37,873 bases of DNA, from positions 1 through 37,873 of IMG/VR virus record IMGVR_UViG_3300048590_000403; one strand, given 5' to 3'. Both the position numbers and the translations under genes were made by a program. This DNA is from a virus. The notes under the pieces are model-generated. The model searched no databases and was not told the DNA's origin. It was given only the letters and a program-made list of their open reading frames with translations. Shown one piece after another: positions 22,073 through 29,518 of the stretch (the stretch's first letter is position 1; the number at the start of each line of letters is the position of its first letter).

Positions 22073-23674
22073 TCACAGTTTGTTTATTGTTCTTTCCTTT
22101 TCGAACTTCATTTCTAAGATTCGGCGATCAACCGAATTTTTGAAAACAATGTACTGCGCGAATACGTCTTTCGTTTGGCCCATTCGATCCGCGCGGCAAA
22201 TGGCTTGCTTGTTCATTTCGGGCGACGGATGCGCTTCGACAATCAAAACGCGATTCGCTTTTGTTAAAGTTAGCCCCCGCCCCGACGCTTCGATTTGTCC
22301 TATAAAAACCCGCGCTTTGTTGTTTGTTTGAAACTCTTTAACAATCGCGGTTCTTTTAGTCATCGGCGTTTTGCCCGTTATAACAAGCGGACGCGATTTT
22401 GCTAGTTCTTTTTTTAGCGCGTCAATCGTGTCTGTAAAAATTGCGAACAAAAGAACCTTGTCGTCCGTGTTTTGTAAAATGTCGTTTACAACTTTAGCGG
22501 TTGGTTTTGCTTTGAGCGGTCCTAAAAGTTTTCGATAAGTCATGTAATGCGGGTTTTTTAGTTCGTCTTTCATCAAGTCTTCGGGCGAATGTTCCACTAA
22601 GAGCTTTTTTTCTAAAGCTAACACTTTAGGCGGAAGGCGATCGGACACCAACAAAACGTCAGAACTTGCCGACGTATTTGACCGCATCCGGATCATGAAT
22701 TTTTCTTTCATCTTAGTCACCAACGCTTCGAAGTTGGTGTCGTGAACGCCCGAATAGTCCCACACTTCTTTTTTAATAACTTTACCGAAACGATTCTTTA
22801 AAAAGATCGTGTCGCGTTTGGCGTCGCAATATTGAAGCGCGAAGCGGTGTTTTGATTGAAAGCCGATAACTTCGGGCGCGGACTTATTTAAAACGCTAAA
22901 AAGTTCAATCGGTCTGTTTGGCATGGGCGTACCTGACAAATATAAAACCCTATCGAATAGGTCGTGAACTTCGTCGTATAACGCCCGCGTTCTTTTCGCT
23001 TCGTCCGATTTATAGCGATGGGCTTCGTCAACAAATAAAACGAGTTCGTGGTTTTGACTTTCTTGCGATAACACCCAAGCTTGAATTCGTTCGGTAACGT
23101 CGGGGCGGAACAAAACGGAATCGGGACAAACGGTCAGCATGTTGTTCGTTTCTGCGGTGCGAATGTCGACGGCTTCAAACGGTGTCCATTTCGCGAATTC
23201 TTCTTGAATCGTATCTTTCATAAAGGCTTCGCAAATAAATAGCGCCGAAGCCGGGCGCGCGTCCATACGGTCGGCGGTGTTTAGGGAATTGAACACCACG
23301 GCCGAAACGATCGTTTTGCCTTTTCCGGGATCAAGCGCCAAATACGCGCGGTTACGTGATAACGCAAAATTGCAAGCTTCAACTTGATGCGGTTCGAGCG
23401 CGAACCCTTTGGGATAGGAAAGACCGCCCGCCCACGGTATGATTTTCAAAAGTCTGCGTCCGAGTTCAGTCTTAGCGGAATTTGAAAGATACGGTTGGAG
23501 TGAACGGGCGGCCAAAATACTATAGTCGCGGGTTACGTATATTTTTCGAACGTAGTCAAATTTAAAACCCCAAGACGCTAGTCGTCGGCGTCGATTTTGT
23601 ACGTCCGCTTGGAAGCCTTTATCGACGTCCGCGGCGTTTATGTAAAATTCGTTCGGCACAAAATGAATCAGCAT
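22073..23674 (-). CDS. SNF2-family DNA helicase/translocase
   Basis: I take ATG 23674 (533 residues) because GGGTTGGGG lies just upstream; a TTG at 23764 and an ATG at 23746 in the same frame lack a site. Motifs: Walker A DPGKGKT (115-121), DEAH (216-219), motif III SGTPMPNRP, motif V EASGRGLTLTKA and motif VI QAICRADRMGQT. This is the SNF2/SMARCAL1-like arrangement found in many phages beside family-A polymerases. It probably remodels forks or drives annealing during replication. The first 80 residues, with INAADVDKGF and FDYVRKIYVT, resemble a HARP-like or substrate-contact region. Confidence 0.9.
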   Translation of the reverse strand: MLIHFVPNEFYINAADVDKGFQADVQNRRRRLASWGFKFDYVRKIYVTRDYSILAARSLQPYLSNSAKTELGRRLLKIIPWAGGLSYPKGFALEPHQVEACNFALSRNRAYLALDPGKGKTIVSAVVFNSLNTADRMDARPASALFICEAFMKDTIQEEFAKWTPFEAVDIRTAETNNMLTVCPDSVLFRPDVTERIQAWVLSQESQNHELVLFVDEAHRYKSDEAKRTRALYDEVHDLFDRVLYLSGTPMPNRPIELFSVLNKSAPEVIGFQSKHRFALQYCDAKRDTIFLKNRFGKVIKKEVWDYSGVHDTNFEALVTKMKEKFMIRMRSNTSASSDVLLVSDRLPPKVLALEKKLLVEHSPEDLMKDELKNPHYMTYRKLLGPLKAKPTAKVVNDILQNTDDKVLLFAIFTDTIDALKKELAKSRPLVITGKTPMTKRTAIVKEFQTNNKARVFIGQIEASGRGLTLTKANRVLIVEAHPSPEMNKQAICRADRMGQTKDVFAQYIVFKNSVDRRILEMKFEKERTINKL

Positions 23675-23839
23675 CGAACCCCAACCCTTGACGCTTGATG
23701 TTTTATTTAAAAACCGCTTGCGCGATTCGATACAGTTAGGCGACATTTTTAAAGCCGTCAACAACGTAACTACTTTTTACGCGGGCGTGAATAAAAATTA
23801 CGCGGGTCGGCTAACTTTAAACTAACGGGGGTTTTCAAA
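23675..23839. promoter_or_regulatory. Divergent control region with direct repeats
   Basis: This gap separates the leftward helicase operon from the rightward regulator gene. TTACGCGGG occurs twice in direct orientation, at 23777-23785 and 23798-23806, 21 bases apart (two helical turns). A leftward TTGACG is present at 23756-23761 on the minus strand, but no good -10 follows at the right distance. The repeats are a plausible operator for the HTH protein encoded at 23840. Confidence 0.45.
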
Positions 23840-24034
23840 ATGAAATTCAAGACTTGGGTTGTTGAACAAGGGGGCGCTAAAGAAGTGTCCAAAATTCTAG
23901 GGGTTACACCACACACGGTTAGAACATGGCTTCGCAGTGAAGCGACACCAAGGGTTGAAGTCATGGCGCGAATCATCACAAAATCAAAAAATAAAATCAA
24001 GTATCAAGACATCATAAAAGAAACCGCGCGCTAA
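23840..24034 (+). CDS. Cro-like helix-turn-helix regulator
   Basis: The 64-residue protein is a single HTH domain: VEQGGAKEVSKILGVTPHTVRTWLRSEATPR, with helix-turn-helix at about residues 12-32 and a basic C-terminus. It resembles small Cro/YdaS-type phage regulators. GGGGG ends nine bases before ATG. It lies next to the two TTACGCGGG repeats and just upstream of the primase gene, so it may control the divergent helicase operon, its own transcription, or both. Confidence 0.75.
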   Translation: MKFKTWVVEQGGAKEVSKILGVTPHTVRTWLRSEATPRVEVMARIITKSKNKIKYQDIIKETAR

Positions 24035-24072
24035 AAATTAAAACATAAAAAACAATCGAACGGGGTTAGGGT

Positions 24073-26337
24073 ATGAAAGACGTGACAAAACGGCTTTATG
24101 ACATGGGTTTTGCGATTCATTGGCTTCAAGAACGGTCAAAAAGACCGATCAAGACAAAATGGTCAGAAGGTCCGCGCGCGACATGGCCGGAACTTTTAGG
24201 GAACTACAAAAAACATTTGAACATTGGTGTCCGGCTTGGGGCGCCTTCCGAACTAAAAGACGGGACTTTTTTAGCGGTCATTGACTGCGACGTGAAAAGC
24301 AAAGAACCGAAACACTACGCGGAACTTGTCGCGGTGTTAGCTGAAAAGTTCCCCGACTTGAAACCGGATAGCCCGCGGGTTTTGTCCGGACGCGGGAACG
24401 GATCTTGTCATTATTATATTAAGACGCCGGACGCGGTCCGGGCGCGCATGATCGCGCAAAGTGAAGACCTTGTAAAAGTAAAAACAAACGGCGACGCAAA
24501 ACCGTCCAAGCGGGACCGCGAACAGTTGTCAGATAAAGAACTCGAAAAGGGTTTCCGAATTCGCGCGGCGTGGGAAGTGTCTTTGATGGGAACGGGTCAA
24601 CAAGTCGTCTTACCCCCGTCCATTCATCCGGATAGTTTAGAGCGTTATCAATGGGAAAACGAAATCGAATCCGTCGCTTCAATTCCTATGATCGACATTC
24701 CGGATGCGGCGAAGGGGGTCGAAAAAGACCTCGACTTTAAAGTGAATTTTGTAGACGTAAGCTTGACCGCGGAAGGCGTTGACGAAGAAACGGTCTTGCT
24801 CGTGACGGAAGGCGAAGGGGGCGGCGGTGACAAGTCGGCCGACCTTTTTACGGCGTGTCTTCATTTGGTGAAGTTTGGCCTTTCTAACGATCAAATCTTA
24901 AGTGTGTTAACCGACGAAGCTAATTATTTGGGCGACGTTGGGTTCAAACACGCCAAAACCGGGAATCGGTACAGGGCGGCGAAATGGGTTTATGACTATA
25001 GTTTAAAAAAAGCCCGACTTGAGGTCGACGCGCGTGAACAGTTTAAAGCCGAAGTCGTAACCGAAACCCTTCCGGACGCGGAAGCCAAAAAACAAGAAAC
25101 GGAACTTTTGACCGTTAACGATTGGCAAATGCAAATAGAACGGACTTCGCCGCAACAAGGGGCGAAGCCCAAGAACTCACTCAAGAACGTTGTTTTGATT
25201 CTAACTAAAGGCGTCGCGCCGAACCTTTTCAAGCTTGACGAATTTTCAAACGCCGTAAGTTATGGCGTCCCGGCACCATGGGGGCGGAAAACAAATCAAG
25301 AACTTGAAGACGTTGACCCGGTTTTAATTAAAAAGTTCATGGCGGACAAATACCGGCTTGAGCCTTCGTCCGATAAAGTTATCGAAGCGATAACTTTGAT
25401 CGCGCATCAAAATCGACATCATCCGGTTCGCGACTATTTGAATAGCCTTGAATGGGACGGGGTTCCGCGCGCGGGGACGTGGTTAAAGCGCCATTTAAAA
25501 GCCCAAGCGCCGGAACCGTACTTGACCGCGGTGTCGAAGAAAACACTTGTCGCGCTTGTTGCGCGTGTGTTCGAACCGGGGCGCAAATACGATCATGTTT
25601 TGATCTTGATCGGCGGACAAGGTAAAGGCAAGTCAACGGCTATTCGTCACCTTGTTGGCAACGACTGGTTTTCAGACGCCCACATAAATATATCGGACAA
25701 AGACGCGGTTCTTGCCATGCGCTCAAAATGGCTTATTGAACTAGGTGAATTGTCGTCCATGTCAAAAGCTGATTCGGACCAAATGAAAGAATTCGTTTCA
25801 CGAACGACGGATCGAATTCGCGTCCCATACGGCCGTTTTATGCAAAACTTCGCGCGTCAATGTATCTTTATCGGGACAACCAACCGGGACGAATTTTTAA
25901 AGGACGAAACCGGAAACCGCCGCTTTTGGCCGGTTCACGTTGGCATGTATGACTTCAAGTCTTTAAAGAAAGAACGAGATCAGCTTTTCGCGGAAGCGAA
26001 GTTTCTTTATGAACTTGAAGAACCTTTATACTTAGAAAACGACGCGGCGGCGAAGCTCGCGACGGAACAACAAAAAAATCACATGATTCATGACGTATGG
26101 GCGGAACAAATTGAAACGTTCTTCGAACGCGAAATGACCAAATCGAAGTCCGAATTCCCGGTTGAACAGTTTCTAATGGGCGATTTGTTCGGTCCGGGCG
26201 GACCGCTACAACATGCAAAAGACGGGGTCGCGGAACAACGTCGGGCGGCCGCGGTTTTGCGTATTTTGGGGTTCCAAATGAAAGTGTCGCGCGGGGGGCG
26301 TGGAGTGAAGCATTATTGGTTTCGGGGTCATACATAA
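24073..26337 (+). CDS. Primase-polymerase / VapE-type helicase
   Basis: The 754-residue protein joins two replication activities. The N-terminal 250 residues are a primase-polymerase of the archaeo-eukaryotic type, with VIDCDVK (Asp71, Asp73) and SGRGNGSCHYYIK (105-117). The C-terminal 400 residues are a virulence-associated-E type superfamily 3-like ATPase: NSLEWDGVPRAGTWL, Walker A GGQGKGKST (about 513-521), Walker B-like KWLIELGEL, sensor GTTNRDEFL, and arginine finger region GNRRFWPV. It should prime and unwind at the origin. The start follows GGGGTTAGGGT. The candidate origin lies directly after its stop codon. Confidence 0.9.
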   Translation: MKDVTKRLYDMGFAIHWLQERSKRPIKTKWSEGPRATWPELLGNYKKHLNIGVRLGAPSELKDGTFLAVIDCDVKSKEPKHYAELVAVLAEKFPDLKPDSPRVLSGRGNGSCHYYIKTPDAVRARMIAQSEDLVKVKTNGDAKPSKRDREQLSDKELEKGFRIRAAWEVSLMGTGQQVVLPPSIHPDSLERYQWENEIESVASIPMIDIPDAAKGVEKDLDFKVNFVDVSLTAEGVDEETVLLVTEGEGGGGDKSADLFTACLHLVKFGLSNDQILSVLTDEANYLGDVGFKHAKTGNRYRAAKWVYDYSLKKARLEVDAREQFKAEVVTETLPDAEAKKQETELLTVNDWQMQIERTSPQQGAKPKNSLKNVVLILTKGVAPNLFKLDEFSNAVSYGVPAPWGRKTNQELEDVDPVLIKKFMADKYRLEPSSDKVIEAITLIAHQNRHHPVRDYLNSLEWDGVPRAGTWLKRHLKAQAPEPYLTAVSKKTLVALVARVFEPGRKYDHVLILIGGQGKGKSTAIRHLVGNDWFSDAHINISDKDAVLAMRSKWLIELGELSSMSKADSDQMKEFVSRTTDRIRVPYGRFMQNFARQCIFIGTTNRDEFLKDETGNRRFWPVHVGMYDFKSLKKERDQLFAEAKFLYELEEPLYLENDAAAKLATEQQKNHMIHDVWAEQIETFFEREMTKSKSEFPVEQFLMGDLFGPGGPLQHAKDGVAEQRRAAAVLRILGFQMKVSRGGRGVKHYWFRGHT

Positions 26338-26383
26338 AGTTTATTTATGTGTTACCCATTGTTACCCATCCGAAGGGGGTTTT

Positions 26384-26620
26384 ATGAAAACGACCGAAAA
26401 ATTGTCTAAACAAGTTTTGTGGATTGTTACCCATTGTTACCCATTGTTACCCATCGGATGGGTTACATTTTTTCGACCTCATATCAATGACTTAACTAAC
26501 TTGTTACCCATGTTACCCATAAATAGTGTTAGAGTTATATATTTTAATAAAAATAGGGGTTTTAGGGTGTTTTGGGGGTTAGGGGTTTTAAAAATACCCC
26601 CTCAAAGAAAACATGGGTAA
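26384..26620 (+). CDS. Doubtful small ORF across the iterons
   Basis: A 78-codon frame starts at ATG 26384, six bases after AGGGGG, a good ribosome site. The first 14 residues (MKTTEKLSKQVLWI) look natural, but the rest reads through iterons (VTHCYPLLPIG) and G-runs (FWGLGVLKIPP) and has no protein-like pattern. It may be a leader or an accidental frame. Overlap with the probable origin counts against it. Confidence 0.25.
   Translation: MKTTEKLSKQVLWIVTHCYPLLPIGWVTFFRPHINDLTNLLPMLPINSVRVIYFNKNRGFRVFWGLGVLKIPPQRKHG
26556..26585 (+). other. Predicted G-quadruplex motif
   Basis: Four G-runs, GGGG (26556), GGG (26565), GGGGG (26574) and GGGG (26582), are separated by loops of 5, 6 and 3 bases, matching the G3+N1-7 rule. 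It lies between the direct and inverted iterons. Confidence 0.6.
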
Positions 26621-26693
26621 CATGGGTAACATTTCTACAATTTTAATGGATACGATTCTATAAATTTTATTTGGTGACGAAGGGGGCGAAGGT

Positions 26694-27083
26694 ATGAAAA
26701 ATGGGGCAAAAAAGAAGACGGGCGGGGGGCGACATGCGCGAAGAAAAGGACATCAATTTGAACGTGACACGGCGATTCGGGTTCGCCATATATTCCCAAA
26801 AGCGCGAAGGCATTTGGAGTATCAAGACGCTGAAGCGAACGGTGTCGACTTAGTCAATACCGGCGATTTTAAAATTCAATGTAAGAAACTTCGAAAGTAT
26901 GTTTCGGTTACTACGATTGATGAAATCAAGTGTAACCGGGCGTTCGGCGAAGTTCCCGTCGTTGTCACGGAAGGCGACAACTTGCCCGCCATGGCGATTT
27001 TGTATTGGGACGATCTTTTAGACTTGATCGAATTCTGGGAATCGTCACGCCGAAAAAACGTGGTAAAGCCCCAAGGCGAATAG
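26694..27083 (+). CDS. PDDEXK-type nuclease (resolvase-like)
   Basis: The 129-residue protein has a basic N-terminus and the layout of small Holliday-junction-resolvase-like nucleases: a helix with GHQFERDTA (Glu about 23), then NGVDLVNTGDFKIQCKK with the D...(Q)xK active-site pattern at about residues 50-65, and a C-terminal DDLLDLIEFW. It probably cuts branched DNA from replication. It starts after GGGGGCGAAGGT and directly follows the candidate origin. Its last 39 bases overlap a convergent gene. Confidence 0.75.
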   Translation: MKNGAKKKTGGGRHARRKGHQFERDTAIRVRHIFPKARRHLEYQDAEANGVDLVNTGDFKIQCKKLRKYVSVTTIDEIKCNRAFGEVPVVVTEGDNLPAMAILYWDDLLDLIEFWESSRRKNVVKPQGE

Positions 27084-27233
27084 AAAAAAGCATCCTAACG
27101 CTAAAAACATGGCGCGCGCCTTGACCGCTTCAACCGTTGCGGTCAAGAACATAAAGCCGACGATGAACACCGCCGCGGTTATCGGGACCGTGAATAGAAC
27201 AAACGTCAAAACGTTTGATAAAAAGTCAATCAT
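27045..27233 (-). CDS. Small two-span membrane protein
   Basis: The 62-residue protein has two membrane spans, about residues 5-30 (LSNVLTFVLFTVPITAAVFIVGFMF) and 40-60 (AMFLALGCFFLFALGLYHVF), joined by a short charged turn. It starts at an ATGA overlap with the gene at 27230 and its end overlaps the convergent nuclease gene. It is the last gene of the leftward early cluster. Function unknown. Confidence 0.65.
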   Translation of the reverse strand: MIDFLSNVLTFVLFTVPITAAVFIVGFMFLTATVEAVKARAMFLALGCFFLFALGLYHVFSA

Positions 27234-27523
27234 TCGCGCCCCTTTGGTAAAAGTTCGGTCAATGCGGCTTTGGGCGTCGACCGGGTTTCAAGAAACTTTG
27301 GGTCAAAAGCTTTGGGGTTTTGTAGCATCAAAACCAAATGTTCGGCTTCAAGGTGACGATTCGCTAAAGCGAACCGCATGACGTCTTCAAGGTATGACAC
27401 GACCGCGGCTTCAATGGCTTCGGGGGCGCGTTTGATCGCTTCGGTTGGTCGATGCGTGTGAAGCGCGTATGAAAGCCCATAACGAATCGCGTTTTGTAGT
27501 GTTCGGTGTTTTCGTCGTCTCAT
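27230..27523 (-). CDS. Unknown helical protein
   Basis: The 97-residue protein is basic at the start (MRRRKHRTLQNAIRYGLSYAL) and helical in the middle (APEAIEAAVVSYLEDVMRFALANRHLEAEHLVLML). No motif was recognised. It begins four bases after the previous stop and overlaps the next gene by ATGA. Confidence 0.6.
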   Translation of the reverse strand: MRRRKHRTLQNAIRYGLSYALHTHRPTEAIKRAPEAIEAAVVSYLEDVMRFALANRHLEAEHLVLMLQNPKAFDPKFLETRSTPKAALTELLPKGRE

Positions 27524-27527
27524 GTTT

Positions 27528-27998
27528 TTACTTTCGTTTGGCGGGTTTTTTACTTAGTTGGTTTCCTAGGTATTCGGTAAAGCGCCGTATTTCGAGCGTA
27601 CTTGCGTTTCGACAAAAGGGACGTAGTAAGTCGATCGCGCGGACAATGTCCCGATGCGGCTTTTTTAGGTTCATAGCTTTTTGTCGTTCAAGGCGCCGAT
27701 GTTTCGCGAGTTCCTTGTGGAGTTCGAATTCGCGTTCGTCGGCTTCGGTCATCTTGTCGATACAATCAAGACGCGCAGGTCTGATTTTCATGGTGTTATT
27801 GTTGAGGTCGTATTCATACGCTTCGCCCGCGTATATGTTTCGGATACCTGTAAACGTAAGGCGTTCTTTTTGCCCAAGAACTCGAAACGATTGGACGATG
27901 TCGCCGAATGACGTGACACGTTCGCCTAAGTAAAGCGCCGGGACAATGTTCGCGGGTTTTCTATTTTCTTCGACTGGTTTTTTCTTTTTTGGTTTCAT
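27528..27998 (-). CDS. Unknown basic protein
   Basis: The 156-residue protein has a lysine-rich N-terminus, a beta-like part (VTSFGDIVQSFRVLGQKERLTFTG, YEYDLNNNTMKIRP) and a long charged helix rich in Arg, Glu and Lys (EADEREFELHKELAKHRRLE). It ends with KKPAKRK. The charge suggests nucleic-acid binding, which is inference only. It is coupled by ATGA to the lipoprotein gene upstream. Confidence 0.6.
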   Translation of the reverse strand: MKPKKKKPVEENRKPANIVPALYLGERVTSFGDIVQSFRVLGQKERLTFTGIRNIYAGEAYEYDLNNNTMKIRPARLDCIDKMTEADEREFELHKELAKHRRLERQKAMNLKKPHRDIVRAIDLLRPFCRNASTLEIRRFTEYLGNQLSKKPAKRK

Positions 27999-28303
27999 AA
28001 CTTGTTCCCGGCTAAAACGTAAGCTTCAAGTCTTCGGAAGTCGCGGCAAGTTGGCGGGTCTAGTTGACAAATTTTGAAGGTTCCGGCCGCCGGATCAAGA
28101 TTGTAATAGTCGGTCAAGGCGTCTTGAAACGCTAAGAGATGGGCTTCGAAACAAGTCGCATCCGACATACCGTCGCAGTATAAAGCTTTGAACCTTGAAA
28201 AGCTGATAAAACTATCAGCGACGACGTAACCTGTTCCGCCGTCTTTCGGTGACCCGCAAGCGGTAAGTATCAAGAACCCTAAAACACAAATCAAAGTTTT
28301 CAT
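27995..28303 (-). CDS. Lipoprotein, early-expressed
   Basis: The 102-residue protein has a lipoprotein signal peptide: KTLICVLGFLILTACGS, lipobox LTAC with the lipidated cysteine at residue 16. The mature part has further cysteines (YCDGMSDATCFEAH, ICQLDPPTCRDF), which may form disulphides in the periplasm. Residue +2 is Gly, which favours the outer membrane under the E. coli rule. A phage lipoprotein made early could block superinfection, but no family match supports this. It follows the XRE regulator by two bases. Confidence 0.75.
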   Translation of the reverse strand: MKTLICVLGFLILTACGSPKDGGTGYVVADSFISFSRFKALYCDGMSDATCFEAHLLAFQDALTDYYNLDPAAGTFKICQLDPPTCRDFRRLEAYVLAGNKL

Positions 28304-28305
28304 AA

Positions 28306-28557
28306 CTATTCACTCATGTCGATTTCGAAAACGGTTTTTTCACGAATGTCGGCGACGTGTAAGTTCACAAGCTTTTCGACTTTGACGTTTAAAAGTCGCG
28401 CGATTGTCGTGAACTTACTTAAGGGATAGTTACACGCGTTTCGTTCGCAGTTCGACACGAACTGACTTCCCGCGTACCCCAATTTTTTAGCGAATTCTAG
28501 TTGTGTGAACCCGGCGCCTTCCCGCGCTTTCTTTAAAAACCTATTTAGTCGATCCAT
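28306..28557 (-). CDS. XRE-family HTH transcription regulator
   Basis: The 83-residue protein has a standard XRE domain at residues 7-60: FLKKAREGAGFTQLEFAKKLGYAGSQFVSNCERN...PLSKFTTIARLLNV, with the turn and recognition helix at about 22-38. The C-terminus is short and acidic. Such proteins act as phage Cro- or repressor-like regulators. With no integrase seen, a lysogenic repressor is not supported. It is located inside the leftward early cluster and overlaps the end of the upstream gene by 13 bases. Confidence 0.85.
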   Translation of the reverse strand: MDRLNRFLKKAREGAGFTQLEFAKKLGYAGSQFVSNCERNACNYPLSKFTTIARLLNVKVEKLVNLHVADIREKTVFEIDMSE

Positions 28558-28658
28558 TTGGTGCCTTTCGTGTTTTGCGCCAAAAGCGCGATTTCAGTGA
28601 ATAGGGCCGCCGCGGTCAAGCCCGACATAGCGCCCCAGAAAAATAGTTGTAACGTCAT
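28545..28658 (-). CDS. Very short single-span membrane protein
   Basis: I choose ATG 28658 (37 residues), one base after the upstream stop (TAA-A-ATG), over the longer frame from 28742 that runs through the neighbouring gene. It encodes one membrane span (LQLFFWGAMSGLTAAALFTEIALLA) and a short polar tail (NTKGTKWID). The small size makes the call less sure, but spacing on both sides fits a coupled gene. Confidence 0.5.
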   Translation of the reverse strand: MTLQLFFWGAMSGLTAAALFTEIALLAQNTKGTKWID

Positions 28659-28659
28659 T

Positions 28660-28935
28660 TTATATCTCGTTTTCCGTCGCTTCAATTTCGTGGCTTTCAT
28701 TCTGCGCCGACAAAATGGCGATCGCGTTTCGGTACATGTCAACTAAAGCGCCCGACAAGGTTTCAAAACAACCGCCGTCGGCGCTTTTTGATTCAATCGA
28801 CGGGTAATAGGTCGATGAATAGAAAAGCCCGTCTCGGCGTTCTTCGACCGTTAAGACGGCGTAAACGCCGTCAACCGTGTGAAGGGTGTCCGCGCGCCCG
28901 TCTTTCAGTTTGATTTTGATTTTTTCGTGTATCAT
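28660..28935 (-). CDS. Unknown small protein
   Basis: The 91-residue protein has a beta-rich N-terminal half (EKIKIKLKDGRADTLHTVDGVYAVLTVEE) and a helical end (FETLSGALVDMYRNAIAILSAQNE) with an acidic tail. It has no known motif. Its start overlaps the stop of the gene at 28932, and AAAGGG lies upstream. Confidence 0.6.
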   Translation of the reverse strand: MIHEKIKIKLKDGRADTLHTVDGVYAVLTVEERRDGLFYSSTYYPSIESKSADGGCFETLSGALVDMYRNAIAILSAQNESHEIEATENEI

Positions 28936-29108
28936 TTGAAAAGCCCTTTCGTTATGTCACGCCCCGCATGATCCAAAACTAACACGTCGGGGCGGTAAGG
29001 TCCACGGGACGCGCCCGCGCTTTTTATTTGAAAGCCTTCGACCCAAATTTTACGGGTATAGTCCCAAAACCGATTTTGGGTTTTGTGCTTTTTAAAAACC
29101 CGTATCAT
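28932..29108 (-). CDS. Short protein overlapping both neighbours
   Basis: This 58-residue frame is below usual gene-finder limits. It fills the only gap in the cluster exactly, with ATGA overlaps on both sides (29105-29108 and 28932-28935). The sequence looks natural: DYTRKIWVEGFQIKSAGAS followed by RGPYRPDVLVLDHAGRDIT. I recall a similar 'WV.GF.....G.SRGPYRP.V...D' pattern in small phage proteins of unknown role. Inverted repeats seen here lie within the coding frame. Confidence 0.7.
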   Translation of the reverse strand: MIRVFKKHKTQNRFWDYTRKIWVEGFQIKSAGASRGPYRPDVLVLDHAGRDITKGLFK

Positions 29109-29317
29109 TTGGCACCGACTTTCAAAACCGTTGTTTTGGCGCCCGTAACACTTTTAGGGGTTTTGCTTTCAGCACCGCAGTTTGAACAAAGAAGAAACGG
29201 CGGCACCGATTCATGTATCGAAAATGACAACGATCCGTTTTCAGGGTTTTCTATTAACGCGCCACAATCCGGACACTCAATGTCAAATGTGAAAAGTTTC
29301 GCCTTAGCTGTTTTCAT
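29105..29317 (-). CDS. Zinc-ribbon-like small protein
   Basis: I use ATG 29317 (70 residues), an ATGA overlap with the upstream stop. Two CxxC pairs, CPDC at residues 15-18 and CSNC at 49-52, are about 30 residues apart, as in a zinc ribbon. The linker is polar (GALIENPENGSLSF). Such proteins can act on transcription or simply be structural. The gene belongs to the promoter-proximal part of the leftward cluster. Confidence 0.65.
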   Translation of the reverse strand: MKTAKAKLFTFDIECPDCGALIENPENGSLSFSIHESVPPFLLCSNCGAESKTPKSVTGAKTTVLKVGAK

Positions 29318-29517
29318 TTGGCACCGCCGGGCGTTCGGGTTAGCTGAAAATAGAACGAACGCAAAATCGGTTTTTTCAAGAATATCTGTAAGCACACGCC
29401 GCGACCTTGTTGGGTTAGGCGCATGGTGACGAACGAACAGTCAACAATCCAAAAATGCCATTGGCCGGGACAACCGTAACCGATCAAGTCTTCGCGTTTA
29501 AAGATAAAAGCCTTCAT
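29314..29517 (-). CDS. Unknown protein, related at N-terminus to its neighbour
   Basis: The 67-residue protein starts MKAFIFKREDLIGYG, similar to MKTFKIKRHDLYGTCYG of the gene at 29519. The rest (WHFWIVDCSFVTMRLTQQ, FYFQLTRTPGGAK) differs in composition. This suggests an old tandem duplication. The start is preceded by GAGGGGGCG on the minus strand. Function unknown. Confidence 0.6.
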   Translation of the reverse strand: MKAFIFKREDLIGYGCPGQWHFWIVDCSFVTMRLTQQGRGVCLQIFLKKPILRSFYFQLTRTPGGAK

Positions 29518-29518
29518 T

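Larger units (their letters stand above)
26332..26630. other. Candidate replication origin with iterons
   Basis: After the helicase gene lies an AT-rich tract with nine perfect copies of GTTACCCAT: plus strand at 26351, 26361, 26426, 26436, 26446, 26503 and 26512; inverted (ATGGGTAAC) at 26613 and 26622. The first five are spaced 10 bases within their groups. Near 26457 a degenerate copy reads ATGGGTTAC. Between the direct and inverted groups is an AT-rich stretch (26521-26555) and a G-run motif. A small hairpin ACATAAA/TTTATGT (26332-26350) covers the helicase stop. Iterons next to an SF3-like helicase are typical of an origin; not shown experimentally. Confidence 0.6.

Noticed and set aside
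23675-23764. Upstream TTG/ATG starts for the SNF2 helicase
   Set aside because: No ribosome site precedes them, while ATG 23674 has GGGTTGGGG directly upstream; the extra 30 residues look non-coding.
29051-29104. Nested inverted repeats resembling a terminator
   Set aside because: They lie inside a 58-codon gene with overlaps at both ends, and the leftward strand has no T-run after the stem.
29028-29429. Rightward 133-codon frame
   Set aside because: It is antisense to three coupled leftward genes and shows no protein pattern.
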